DNA from: Argentina anserina
Lineage: Eukaryota > Streptophyta > Magnoliopsida > Rosales > Rosaceae
NCBI RefSeq assembly: GCF_933775445.1
Contig: NC_065873.1
Span: 7,440,001 to 7,504,000, forward strand
Reading direction: 5' to 3'
Length of the DNA stretch: 64,000 bases
The position numbers and the translations under genes are program-made. Under the pieces are notes generated by a model. It made no database searches. It saw only the letters and a program-made list of their open reading frames with translations, and was not told where the DNA came from. Positions 11,376-25,223 of the stretch are shown one piece after another. Within the stretch, counting starts at the first letter, position 1, and the number at the start of each line of letters is the position of its first letter.

Positions 11376-13627
11376 GGGCAAATTATAAAAATGTACTATC
11401 TCCCAACTTATATTAGAAAAAAGTCATTACTTATGAATTAATTATAAAAAGGTCATCACATTTAAGTGGAAATTAGAAAAAAATAAACAAAATTAGAAAA
11501 AAATCACTTTAAAAATATTTTCTTGACTGTTTTGTCCTTTTTCACTCTTTTTCTTCTTTTTCTAATTTCAGCCATAACTTTCCCGTCCGGCGATAGATTT
11601 TGACGAAATTGGACCGTTAGAAATATCTCGCTCCTCTCTTTCATTTGATATACTACCAACTCCGAATCGACCAACCGTAGAAGGCGCAACAACCATCGCA
11701 AAGAGTTGCTGCCATTGATGGCGGTGCTCCAAGCAATTCAGGCGAAACCGAAGTTCAAGGTTCCTTAATTATAGCTATTCTCTTCATTCTGAGCATGCTT
11801 ATACCAATCTCATTTGAATTTTAATAAAATTTCGCATATTTTCACATTTCCTCTCGGCATGTCACACCTACTGTCACAACCACTGCCACACGTCTCAGAG
11901 CGCGGTGAACACGGGTTATGACAATAAATACGGTGTTTCTGGCCCCTGGCAAGACGATATTTCTCGAAGTTGGGGACCCAAGACAATGAAAAAGGTCTCT
12001 GCTGACTCTAATGTTTTATAAGATAAGAGGTTATTATATTCGCTCCATGCCTACGTCTTCTTTCTTAGATGCTAATAGTAAATTAGGGAGTTATGCTTAC
12101 AATCCTTAAAGAAAGATACATTGGGTCATTCGGTCACTTCCTCATATGCTCTCCCCCTACGCTTTGAAGGGCTACGGGAGAAGAGCTATGAGTCCGTTCC
12201 TTCACTCCCACCACTACCTCTTACACTAATTGTCACACCTACTGTCACAACCGCTATCACACCCACTATCACATAAGCTGTCACACTATCTATTTATACT
12301 AACTGTCACAGCCTCTGTCACACTACCTGTCACAAGCACTATCACACTACCTATTACACTAAGTGTCACACCCACTGTCATATCTACTGTCACAACCACT
12401 GTCACACACATTGCCCATGTCACAACCCCTGTCACACTACCTGTCACAACCCATGTCACAACTTCTATCACACTACCTGTCACAACTACTACCACACCCC
12501 TTGTCACAACCTCTGTCACACTGTTTTTTTAAGAAGAAGAAGACTATAAATAACGAGCATTTTGTTTATTGTTATGTGATCTTGAACTAATATGATCCAC
12601 ATATCGACACTTATGTTGTCGTACAGAACACCACCAGTTTCATTGCTTATCACACTACTTATCACACTAGCTATCACACTACATGTTATACTGCCTATCA
12701 CATTAGCTATCACAATACATGTCACAGTACATGTCACAGTACATGTCACAACACAAAGTTAGTGTGACTGATAATATGGTTGGTAGTGTGACATGTAATG
12801 TGACGGGTAGATCGGTCAGCTACATTTCTAGTCACAAAACAAGTTACTCAAATATATGGAATCAGAAACTAGTATTCAAAACTGGGCACCCAAAATCTGC
12901 TTTGGGCACCCATGTCATCTTCTCCAATCACCGACTTCATGTTAATTTCCCATATGACTTCCTTCTGCCATATCTTTAGCAACTACAACATTTCCTTACG
13001 ACATCATGTTTGACCTTAGCAACTGCAATAGTCTCGATCTGCACTTGTAATTCATGTGGCTTTTTCAAACCTCACCTACTTCATCTCCACGATTTAGCTT
13101 CCTTTGGGTCATTCTCTACTTCACCCTATGACTACCTAATCTACGGCTCCGTAGCGGCAAGACCTCGATCATCGATCCCCAAGATCCGCTTCTTTAGATT
13201 TGGTAATAAGGAGGAGGTTGGGCCTGAGGTTGATCCTAAAGAGGGCGAAGAGAGAAAGCGAAGCTGGCTGAGTCGAGGTGGAGAGCTCGACAACGAAGCA
13301 AGTGGAACCGGAGTCGTCGGAGTTGGTTGTGCAGGTGGATGGAGATCGGGGTGGACCCTGGAGAGAGAGAGAGAGAGAGAGAGTGTGAGTTGTCGAATTT
13401 GGTCGGGGGCTTGGCGCCTCATGCTCCATCTCCGTCGCAATTCCCAAATTGCCGACGATGGTTTGAAGTTTTCTTTAATTTAGGATTAATGGCACATGTT
13501 GTAAATATTTATAAAATTATAGGCAACGTTTTAAGAGTTTTAAGAACCTGACATTTTTATAATTTGGAAACTTCAGCGACTTTTTTAAAATTTAGGGTGT
13601 CAAATGTAACTTTTTTATAAGAAGCCC
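11376..13627. mobile_element. MULE-like DNA transposon, non-autonomous (2252 bp)
   Basis: The ends are inverted relatives: left GGGCAAATTATAAAAATG, right (reversed) GGGCTTCTTATAAAAAAG. The flanks carry an identical 10-bp direct repeat, tatataatat, at 11366-11375 and 13628-13637. Mutator-like elements make 8-11 bp (usually 9 bp) TSDs, which fits, although the repeat is AT-rich. No transposase is visible. The interior holds GC-richer, gene-like pieces near 11570-11760 and 13130-13460 (the latter with a (GA)n run) and a TGTCACA minisatellite. This is the architecture of a Pack-MULE that has picked up host sequence. Source genes were not identified. Confidence 0.75.
12201..12815. repeat. TGTCACA-type minisatellite inside the MULE-like element
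   Basis: Dozens of degenerate 10-12 bp units of the form actgtcacac occupy 12201-12525 and, after a gap, 12645-12815. Similar units first appear at 11862-11890. At the far end (12765-12815) the unit turns round (gtgtgact, gtgtgaca), allowing a hairpin. Open frames on both strands here are products of the repeat and not genes. Confidence 0.85.
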
Positions 13628-13637
13628 TATATAATAT

Positions 13638-14870
13638 TGGCTACTCGATCATTAATAGCACATGAGATTAATGGATGTTGTATTAATTTCTCCAATTCCT
13701 TAATTTTATATCATATAATCAAATTTCCAAGAAAAAAAATTATAATGCACGAGGTAATTCCTTAGTGTTTAGTGTTGTAAGGGTTAAGTACTAGTCATTT
13801 ATCGTCTTTATGACATCTTACCCTCTAAATTCGATTAGTATTGCACATACTTATATTTTGTTATCCTACAATGAATTGCAGAGATACCTTTCAAAAGAAA
13901 TCTTGCTAAATTCATGTTCACAAACAGCATTAAACTCACAAATTGGAAGTGAAGCTGTCAAAAAATTGAATCGCATGTTTTCCGAATTTGTGAACACACA
14001 ATTTATCAGATAAGTAATGAAATTTAATACTTGAGTACTTGACTGTTAACATGTTTTTTTTTTTGGTATTGATCCTTAACAGAACTCATTCTAAGTAAAA
14101 GAAACCATAAGGTATTGGTTTATACATTAGATTCAAAGTCTATGAAAAACACAATTAATAAAATGAGGTCGGAAGAGAATCTCCTGAGACTCCTCTTCAA
14201 GAAAATCAGAGTTTAGAGCATGTTGCAGACAAATCTCATTTGCTCCCTCCCTTTGTTTTTTTTTTCTTCTTCTTCTTTCTTCTTGGTTTTGCTTTCAAGT
14301 CGAGCATTTTACAAATAATGGGACCCGTCACACTAGTCCTCTTAAAAAAAAAAAGCAAATGACATAAGTTCCTTCTATGATGTTTGAGGTATGATAGATT
14401 GGACAATTTATTAGTACCTATTGTTTGAAAGAGGACAATTTGATATATGAAGTTAGGAAGACAAAATCCAATTGGTCCAAGCGTCAAGTATTTAGTAGAA
14501 GGGATTTACCCCAAACAAATGTTTTTCACTAACCTACAACCATCACATGTTGTTAAGTGGGAAAGAGCCGATGTATGAGATCTTATACTTAAATTCAGAT
14601 ACCGCCACCGCTGTTTCTCAATTTGTTCAGGGCGGTTAAGGTGAAGGAGCGATCTAACAAGAATTCTCGGCTCACGTTAAGTTCTAGAGCAAGACCACCA
14701 TTAATGACAAATATAGTTGATTCTATCAAAATAAAAATAAAAAACATATGCAAAAAATAAAAATTAAAAAAAAGAAATTGTTTTCACTCTTGTTCTAAAG
14801 ACGACGAGTCGCATGTGCACTGCACTTCCTCTCTTCTTATCTGCTCCATCTTCCTTCCTTCCCTCTTCTT
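13638..14870. other. Intergenic DNA and upstream region of mini-RNase III
   Basis: AT-rich, with poly-pyrimidine runs at 14259-14282 and near 14850-14875, next to the gene. No TATA box stands out. Short open frames (for example 13810-14013) have no recognisable content. Confidence 0.5.
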
Positions 14871-14918
14871 GGTCATCTCACTGAGACCGTGTGAATTACA
14901 CAGCAGAAAAGTCAAAAC

Positions 14919-17900
14919 ATGCATTCTATATCAACGTCTTCACCAATGAGTTCCAGAGCAGTCAGAGTCGGAGCTTCTTGGGACACCCAGCAAAGACTCC
15001 CTTACAACCGCAACGCCCCACGAAAGTTAAAGCAAACCCCGTCCTCCACTTCTATTGCCATCACCACCGAAACCCCTCCAACTGTCACCCTAACTGCCTC
15101 AACTACCCGTTCTTCCGACCACGTTTTCGAATTCCTCAAACGCCCAACTCAAGGTAATCAGTTTCCCACATTCGTATGTAATTTGAACATATGATGTTTT
15201 TCTTGGTTGAAAATGTAAGACTGTTTCTGTTGGTTGAGGAATGTGTTTGAACTTTCGTTTCCATTTTCTGTACCATGTTGTTGTTATTCTCAAGAAGAGA
15301 GTTTTGGTCATTTTGAAAACACATGTTCAATGGAAAATGATGTTCATAATCCAAATGATGCAATGTGGAAATGTTCTGAATCCTATGTTGTAGAGGAGGA
15401 GAGAGTGAGAATGGATGACTTATATATGGGTTATGAGCGATGGTTGCCTAGTCCTCCCAAGATTCAGAAGCCAAGTTCTCCGAAGGTACAGAAACCTAGT
15501 CCGCCAAAGGTTCAGAAGCCGCAGACTGTACTCAATGCAGTCTCATTAGCTTACCTCGGTGACTGCATATATGAGGTAGGACGCATATAATTTTCTCTTT
15601 TCATTTTTTTGTACTGAAGATAGAGCTGCTTTGTGTTCTGGTTGCGACAAATACAGTTATGCAATGTTTATATATGGACTTCACTGCTAGTTGAAAAATC
15701 AGGTTAATTGTTGGAAGCACACAGTGTTCTAGAAGGAATCATTAGCAATTAGGCTCAATACATTTTGGTCTGAATTTTTATATGAAAGTTGTTCTTTTTT
15801 CCATCTTAAGATAGAGTAACGTGTCAGTGTTTGTACAAGTTCACTATGAAACAAAGCTACATTAGCAAACATGAAATGCATAACTCCAATACCACACAAC
15901 AGTTGTACTTCACTTAGAGAAAATTGTAGAAGGAACTCTCTCTGAACTCTTTAGAAGCTAATGCTTAAAGAAACCCATAACGAAACCTTCATCCTCTCCC
16001 ACTGATCTAACTACTTTTCAGCTGTTAAAAAGATCTATGTTTTGCCATCCTAATGTCCCAAAGAATATACTGCCATCAGCACACATATTCTGAGACCTTA
16101 CTTAAAAATTAAAATTCTCCAAGTCTTTCTCATAGTAATATGCTTCTGGAGTGTTTTAAGTCAACACAGCCTCCCAGCACAACATGTCCAAAGAGCAAAG
16201 GCAGTTGGAGAGATAAAACTTGTTCAAAGATCAACGATTGCTTTGAGCGCAGATGAATGGGGTAACAGAGAAAAAGTCTACTGCAAACCTTATTACCTTA
16301 AAGCATCCAAAATTTAGCCATTAACAAAACCTACCTGAGTATGAGAAACAAGATCCCCCAAAATTTAGCCATTAACAAAACCTACCCAAGTATGAGAAAC
16401 AAGATCCCCCAAAATTCTCTTGATCTAGAGTCCTAAACATTGGGAATGTGAATTCACTGGTGGCTGCCACTGACACTCCCACTTCCTAATATAACTCAAA
16501 ACCTTTACTGAAATTTGCGGTTATGATAATCTGGATTGTTAATTGCAATAGACCATTGCAACCAGGTGACTCATCTGTGTAATAAAATAAATTAAGTTAC
16601 ATATCTCGTTTTCTAATGAAGTTGCTTTAGCTTTCTAATCTATCTCCAATAAATCACTCAAACGTTAATTTTGGGACCTCTTTTGCGGGAGCCTTTAGAA
16701 ACTTGACTATTTCTTTCTTGATTGTCTTGGACTCTTCTTCACTCTTAGGTCACTGGCCCTGTCTCCCAACTGCTTCCTCTCAATCAGGATCAAAGTACCA
16801 TTATCACAACTCCAAAACAGAAACAAAAAGAAGATTTAGAATTGCACCCAAAGTTGTACTCTTAATGAGAAAAGGTCTCAGAAACTTTTAAATGATAATA
16901 ATATGCTGATATTAAATATATTTGTATGCTGCCCGGTTTGATTTAATATTATATTGTTACCCTACTTTTGGAGCTCAACCATACTTGATCACTTACTATC
17001 ATTATTTCTGATGCAGCTATATGCTCGCAGACACTTCTTGTTCCCCCCCTTGAGTATCGAAGAGTACAATGATCGTGTGATGGCTGTTGTACGCTGTGAA
17101 GCACAGGTGTGATAGCATTCTTACTTCTAGCATGCATCTCTCAGTTCAAGATCCTTTTTATAGAATCAAAAGAAAAATTGGTAGATCTTTCCCACCCTTA
17201 TTTAGTTGGGCTGGGTTTATGAATATATAATACATTATAATATGATGATCAAGTCAATTTTCATGATTCTAAGGTCAAAAGTCAAAAATTGTGGTGTTCT
17301 AATTTTTTGTATTCTAGGAAATTTCTTTGTTTTTTTTTTCCGTTCCCCTTTTGGGCCTGAATTGCTGATAAGACAGCTAGGGAATATCATGGTGCTGCAA
17401 TAAATTTTTGTTTCGCTGATGTGCATTCGTAACTCTCTATGTTAATTCAAGTGTAACCTTTTTCTATCCCTAGCTATTCTCATGCTAGCGACATTTACCA
17501 CCAATAAACTGCATTAGCTACTGTTTATTTAGAATATGTAATGCGATTTCCTTTATGTCTTCTGTACACTGTCAAAGAAGGTATGAGAATGTTATACAAT
17601 TCTGTAATCCTTTCTATTTCAGCTGACAATACTTCAACACATATCAGTCCCCTTTACTTTTGTACGTACTAATTTTATATAGATACTTGTTTGTGACTAT
17701 TTTGTCAGTATTTGTTGCATATTCAGCTTCTCTTTCCTTGAAAGGATATTGGACTACATATGTGTTAAAAAAACCATATTTCTCAGGATAAGATAAAGAG
17801 TGCATACCTTGGAAAAAGAGGTTACTTTTGCACTCATGTGTTCCGTGCAATAGATCTCAAGGGTGTGGTTCATAAATTTGTTGACTAAAATACCTGACCT

Positions 17901-19105
17901 TTTGCTAAAATAACTTCTGCGCATTTCAGGATGCATTGCTCCAGAGACTTTTAAAGGACAAATTTTTATCAGAAGAAGAGAGGTGCGCAGATACTTGAAG
18001 ATAGATTTATAACTTTGTTAAGAGCAGTTGTATTTAATGGATCATGATTCCCTCCTACACCATTTCTTGATTGTTTGATATTCTTCTTCAGGAATGTCCT
18101 TAGGTGGGGAAAGAACATAACTTCAGCTAAGACACGAACTAAGAAGCGTGCTGGTGCAGCAGTCTATAACAGAGCATCTTCACTGGAAACATTAGTCAGT
18201 GCCCCTATGCTTTCCCTGGACTTTTTTTTAAAAATTAAATCTAGGTTTCAGAATATATTGTGTTCCAATAGGAATGTTGAGATGGCAGTATTGGTGCATT
18301 CTTGCATATTTTTACAGATATATATAATGTATTTTCCTCATAGAAATACAAAAAGTGATCCTCATATTACAAATGTATCCACACTGATTTTTCCCTCTTT
18401 TAAGTCAACATGACACATGCACATGCACATGCACCAGCAGGGATTCAATCCCTGAATTGACTCTCCACCCTTTCTGTACAGGCAGGAGGTTCTAAAAACC
18501 TAATTGCCACTGGCATGTGATTTTCCACTTGGTACCAATACTAGATAAGGATATGCACCAAAGACACGCCTGCATAACTTGTAGTGTGTGTATAAGTATT
18601 ATTAATGGGAAAGGGGGTAAAATTCCAGTGTGATAATAAAGCATTCAGTCTGTTACTAATGGATATATCCTGGATATCTTCATTTTCTATTCAACATGTT
18701 TAATTAAGTACAAGATCTTGAGAGTATGTTGTGATCCTCTATTCAGGAGTTAGCTAGATGAATTGTTAACATAAAGCGACACTGAATGGTTGTAGGTTGG
18801 ACATCTCTACCTGACAGATATGAACCGTTTGGAAGAAGTCATGGTGAAGTTGGGATTCTCAACTGATTCTTCGATGCAGTTGACATCAGAGGATGCTAAT
18901 GGTAAGTTTGCACCACCTTTCTATGTTCAGTTTGCATGCATTAGTGCTTACTTTGCTGAAGTACTTCTTCTTCAAAGATGGGGCTATTTTGTTTTGTATA
19001 CGTCCTTCCAGCTGTGGTTTCCCTTAGTTTCTTTTACATCCATCAAGTCGGTCAGTTAAACAACCTGCTTTATTCTTATTCATCTTGGCAGGGCTAGCAT
19101 CCTAG
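14919..19105 (+). CDS. Mini-ribonuclease III-like protein (RNC3/RNC4 type), probably plastid
   Basis: Endoribonuclease of the mini-III group (an RNase III catalytic domain without a dsRNA-binding domain). The plant members act in chloroplast rRNA and intron RNA processing. Seven exons keep frame: 14919-15153, 15295-15575, 17017-17106, 17930-17982, 18092-18194, 18796-18901, 19092-19105, giving 293 residues. Residues 1-60 are Ser/Thr/Arg-rich and acid-poor, as in a transit peptide. A proline-rich triplicate (PKIQKPSSPKVQKPSPPKVQ) lies just before the catalytic domain. The domain opens with NAVSLAYLGDCIYE (Asp168, Glu172 in the family signature), then LYARRHFLFPPLS, and continues to TKKRAGAAVYNRASSLETLVGHLYL, the conserved C-terminal core. 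The last exon encodes only GLAS and stop. The ATG at 14919 is the first in frame. Family assignment is strong; plastid location is inferred. Confidence 0.92.
16307..16408. repeat. 51-bp direct tandem repeat in mini-RNase III intron 2
   Basis: Two near-identical 51-bp copies (ccaaaatttagccattaac ...) differ mainly at cctgagt / cccaagt. Intronic, with no effect on the coding sequence. Confidence 0.85.
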
Positions 19106-20343
19106 TTGATGAAGATGGCACTGATCTAGTTTCCGGTGGGAAAATTTGGGCGTGGTTTGCGAATCTGTTTAGTTTAAGAAATTCTACAACCCAGAATTTT
19201 TGTTTAGGCCAATATAAAGTAGTCATGTATGCATCAAAAGCTTAAAGCTTTGTGCTCAGACAATATTGTGCAAGTACTTGTAAATTTATCAATTCACAGT
19301 TATTCTAGGTTAGGTTTAACAGGGTTTAGAATCTCCAATGGTGCTAGAGTTTGTCAATTAACAATGGTAGTTTCAGACTTCAGCATAAACAGAGGTCAGT
19401 AGACAAGGGATGGCAAAGAAACCAAATGTTAGGGGCTGGGTCATCCCTGTTTCTGGTAGCAAATTAGATACCATGTCCACAAATTACCACCTTAGTAAGA
19501 AGATCAAGATAATTTAGCCACATGCTGAAAGCACAAAGAAGAGTCTTGTGTTGCAACTCAAAAATGTTCAACAATGATCAGAACAAGCCTTAGCAAGTGT
19601 GCAACATTCAGAGTACTAAGCTTCAATCCATTCCTTAGATTCGCGTTTAAATTTCACAATAATCGGACTTCCATTCCAGGTGTAGACAACACCTTTCAGT
19701 GTTAAATTCACCCTAGACTAGCCGGAGACCCTTGAATGGTGATCTCTACGTCTCAAATGATGCTAGAGCTCAAATCCACGAACAGTGTTAGCTCTAACAT
19801 AACTGAGAATACAATCCATTGGATGGCTACTGAAATCTGTTGTGGGCTAACTTGAGTAATGTCAGCATTCTAGTAGAAAATTTAGTACAAGTCTAGAAAA
19901 TTTACTCACCATATTAAGTTAGATTAAGGTTAAAATTTATGATAAAAAACCATTGCAAGTGGTTCAGGGGTTCTTATCTAAAATTACGTGTTTTCCAAGC
20001 TTAGCTCGGAAGTAAAAGCTGTCAAAATGACCCATACATTGTGTTGCAATGGATAGTTGAAGAGATTTTCATGTGTCGAGAGATTAACTCATGAGGGCTA
20101 GGGAGCCACGAAACTGATCAAATTTTAGAGAACTTTAATACAATATCTGAATTGTACTCATTTTATTCCTACCGTGTTTTTTTGATAATATTTTGAGGAA
20201 TTAAGAGTATTCCACAAGACCGATCATCTCTTGTGGTTGAAAATCCAGTCACCCCTTTATCCTAAGCAAGACAAGAGTGACACACACACACACACGACAC
20301 AACACAACACCTTCTCCTAATCTCGCTAGTCGTAGCATCATCA
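19106..20343. other. 3' end of mini-RNase III, spacer and 5' region of the kinase gene
   Basis: About 1.2 kb separate the stop codon of the upstream gene from the next start codon, both on the plus strand. A (CA)n tract lies at 20281-20293, inside the likely 5' leader of the kinase. No further gene or clear TATA box was recognised. Confidence 0.55.
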
Positions 20344-23752
<3,409 letters not shown>

Positions 23753-23879
23753 ATCTAGTTTATGTAAGATTATATATACAGTTCCTCATCTGGACTGTTT
23801 AATACTTTAATTGGCCTACTGAATAGCTTCTGATTAAGTGGCCTATGTTCTAAGGAAATGTTGCATAAGTAAGCTACTT
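23753..23879 (+). other. 3' flank of the kinase gene
   Basis: Short 3' UTR-like, T-rich sequence between the kinase stop codon and the start of the duplicated segment. Confidence 0.5.
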
Positions 23880-25016
23880 TATTTATTTATTACTATTCTG
23901 AGTATTTTCACACATTGTTTTTATTTACATATTTTGTCATTATTTTCTCAAAAGCATGCTTCCTGGACTCTCCAGATGGAGGGGTCAGCCTGATCTGTCT
24001 CATTTGGACTAAACCCATTTTACCAGACTAATTAGCGGTCTATCCCAATGCAAATAATTGATTCCCTTCGCGAATTATGTGCATAACCCCCAGCATATGT
24101 TATATTGTTTTCTCTGGTATGTAAGCAGATAATCAACTATATTGATGCATAATAGTTGGCTGTCGTAGCGGTTTTCTCCAAAGTCCCCATAATGCTGAGA
24201 AGAAGTAGAAGTGAAAGAGAGCAAAGCTGAGGAAGTCAGGAAAGCACATTTCTTTTGGTTTCTCTTTTATGAATTCTTCTCACTTTTATCTCATTTCTTA
24301 TTTCCTTCAAAGAATCTTATTTTTTTAAATAAATTTCTAACCCTTAAGTATTGGATTCATCATGAACTGATGAGCTGGAGTAGAATCTTATGGAAAAAAA
24401 CTAACTTGGGTGCTTATTCGAATTATTTCTTATTTGTCTACTTTTCACAATGTAAATAAAAAATTTAAACTGTTCAAAAAGTTAACCAAACTAATAAAGA
24501 TCATGTTTGCAAAAAATTGATGTAAACAAAAATCGTTTTCATAGTCGATTGCATCAAATAAATTGACGGTTGATTATGTGACTACTAGCTTTCACCATAA
24601 CCGTTCATTTGTTTGATACGATCGACAAAGTAAACTTGATAAGATCGACAAAGTAAACGAATTTTGTTTATGTTGGTCTTTTACAGAAATGATTTTTAGT
24701 AATAAATTAAACTTTTGAAAGGTTAAAATAATGTATTTGTATTCCCGAAATGTGTAAATGAGTGAGAGTTCAGACGCACGTGTACATATTAGGTTCTACG
24801 CAAGTTTTTTCTGAATTTTATTTTGAAGTTGAAAGATTGCCCATGATTTTGTTTTTGTTAGAATCAGGATTTCAGTGGATGAGACTGGTAGTTTGGAGAG
24901 GGATGGGAGGTTTTCGATCTATAGACAAGTTTCCAGGATATGCTTTCGAAATGTCAGGCTTGAGGGACAAGAAACCTGTCTCTTGCCACCGTAGTCTCTT
25001 CGTAATGTGTTGTTAG
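23880..25016 (+). pseudogene. Partial copy of the 5' region of the acidic membrane-protein gene at 48.5 kb
   Basis: Positions 23880-24400 match 47835-48360 (upstream region, leader exon and leader intron). Examples: gggtcagcctgatctgtctc is identical, and the leader exon ctgaggaagtcaggaaa is shared. Positions 24845-24990 match coding positions 48770-48890, where agattgcccatgattttg is identical. The part encoding the start codon and membrane segments is missing, the frame is broken, and the leader donor that reads ttttggtgagt in the real gene reads ttttatgaatt here. An AT-rich insert (about 24420-24780) interrupts it. It lies directly downstream of the kinase gene. Decayed and probably silent, although the promoter part is still recognisable. 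Confidence 0.82.
24455..24735. repeat. Hairpin-forming MITE-like insert in the pseudogene
   Basis: Arms at 24543-24576 (gtcgattgcatcaaataaat ...) and 24598-24625 (reversed: gtcgatcgtatcaaacaaat ...) are inverted copies around a 20-bp loop. The surrounding 280 bp are absent from the homologous region at 48.4-48.8 kb. Exact ends and TSD were not resolved. Confidence 0.5.
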
Positions 25017-25223
25017 AGATGAGTCTGGCCTGGGAGATTTAGAAGAGAATCTCATTCAACCGAAGTTGTAGAGCTCTCTGCAGCTCCGCTCATCAAAATC
25101 AGACGGCTCATTGTTCGCTGGGTTTCTATATAATCAAGCATAGGGGTGTTTTGGTAAAGGAATAGTAAACAGAATCAGAAGCCCACTGACAGAAATAGTT
25201 GACGGGCCTGCTAGTGGGAAATT

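Noticed and set aside
12230..12749. Several frames of 75-100 codons in both strands
   Set aside because: All lie in the TGTCACA minisatellite and encode only its repeat (SHPLSQPLSH, VTxxVT); artefacts of short-period repetition.
13010..13483. 157-codon frame in the MULE-like element
   Set aside because: Competing frames in other phases and strands are equally long, a (GA)n run gives RERERERE, and no domain is visible; kept only as possible captured sequence.
24762..25016. 84-codon frame considered as a small gene
   Set aside because: Out-of-frame reading of a pseudogene copy of 48770-48890.
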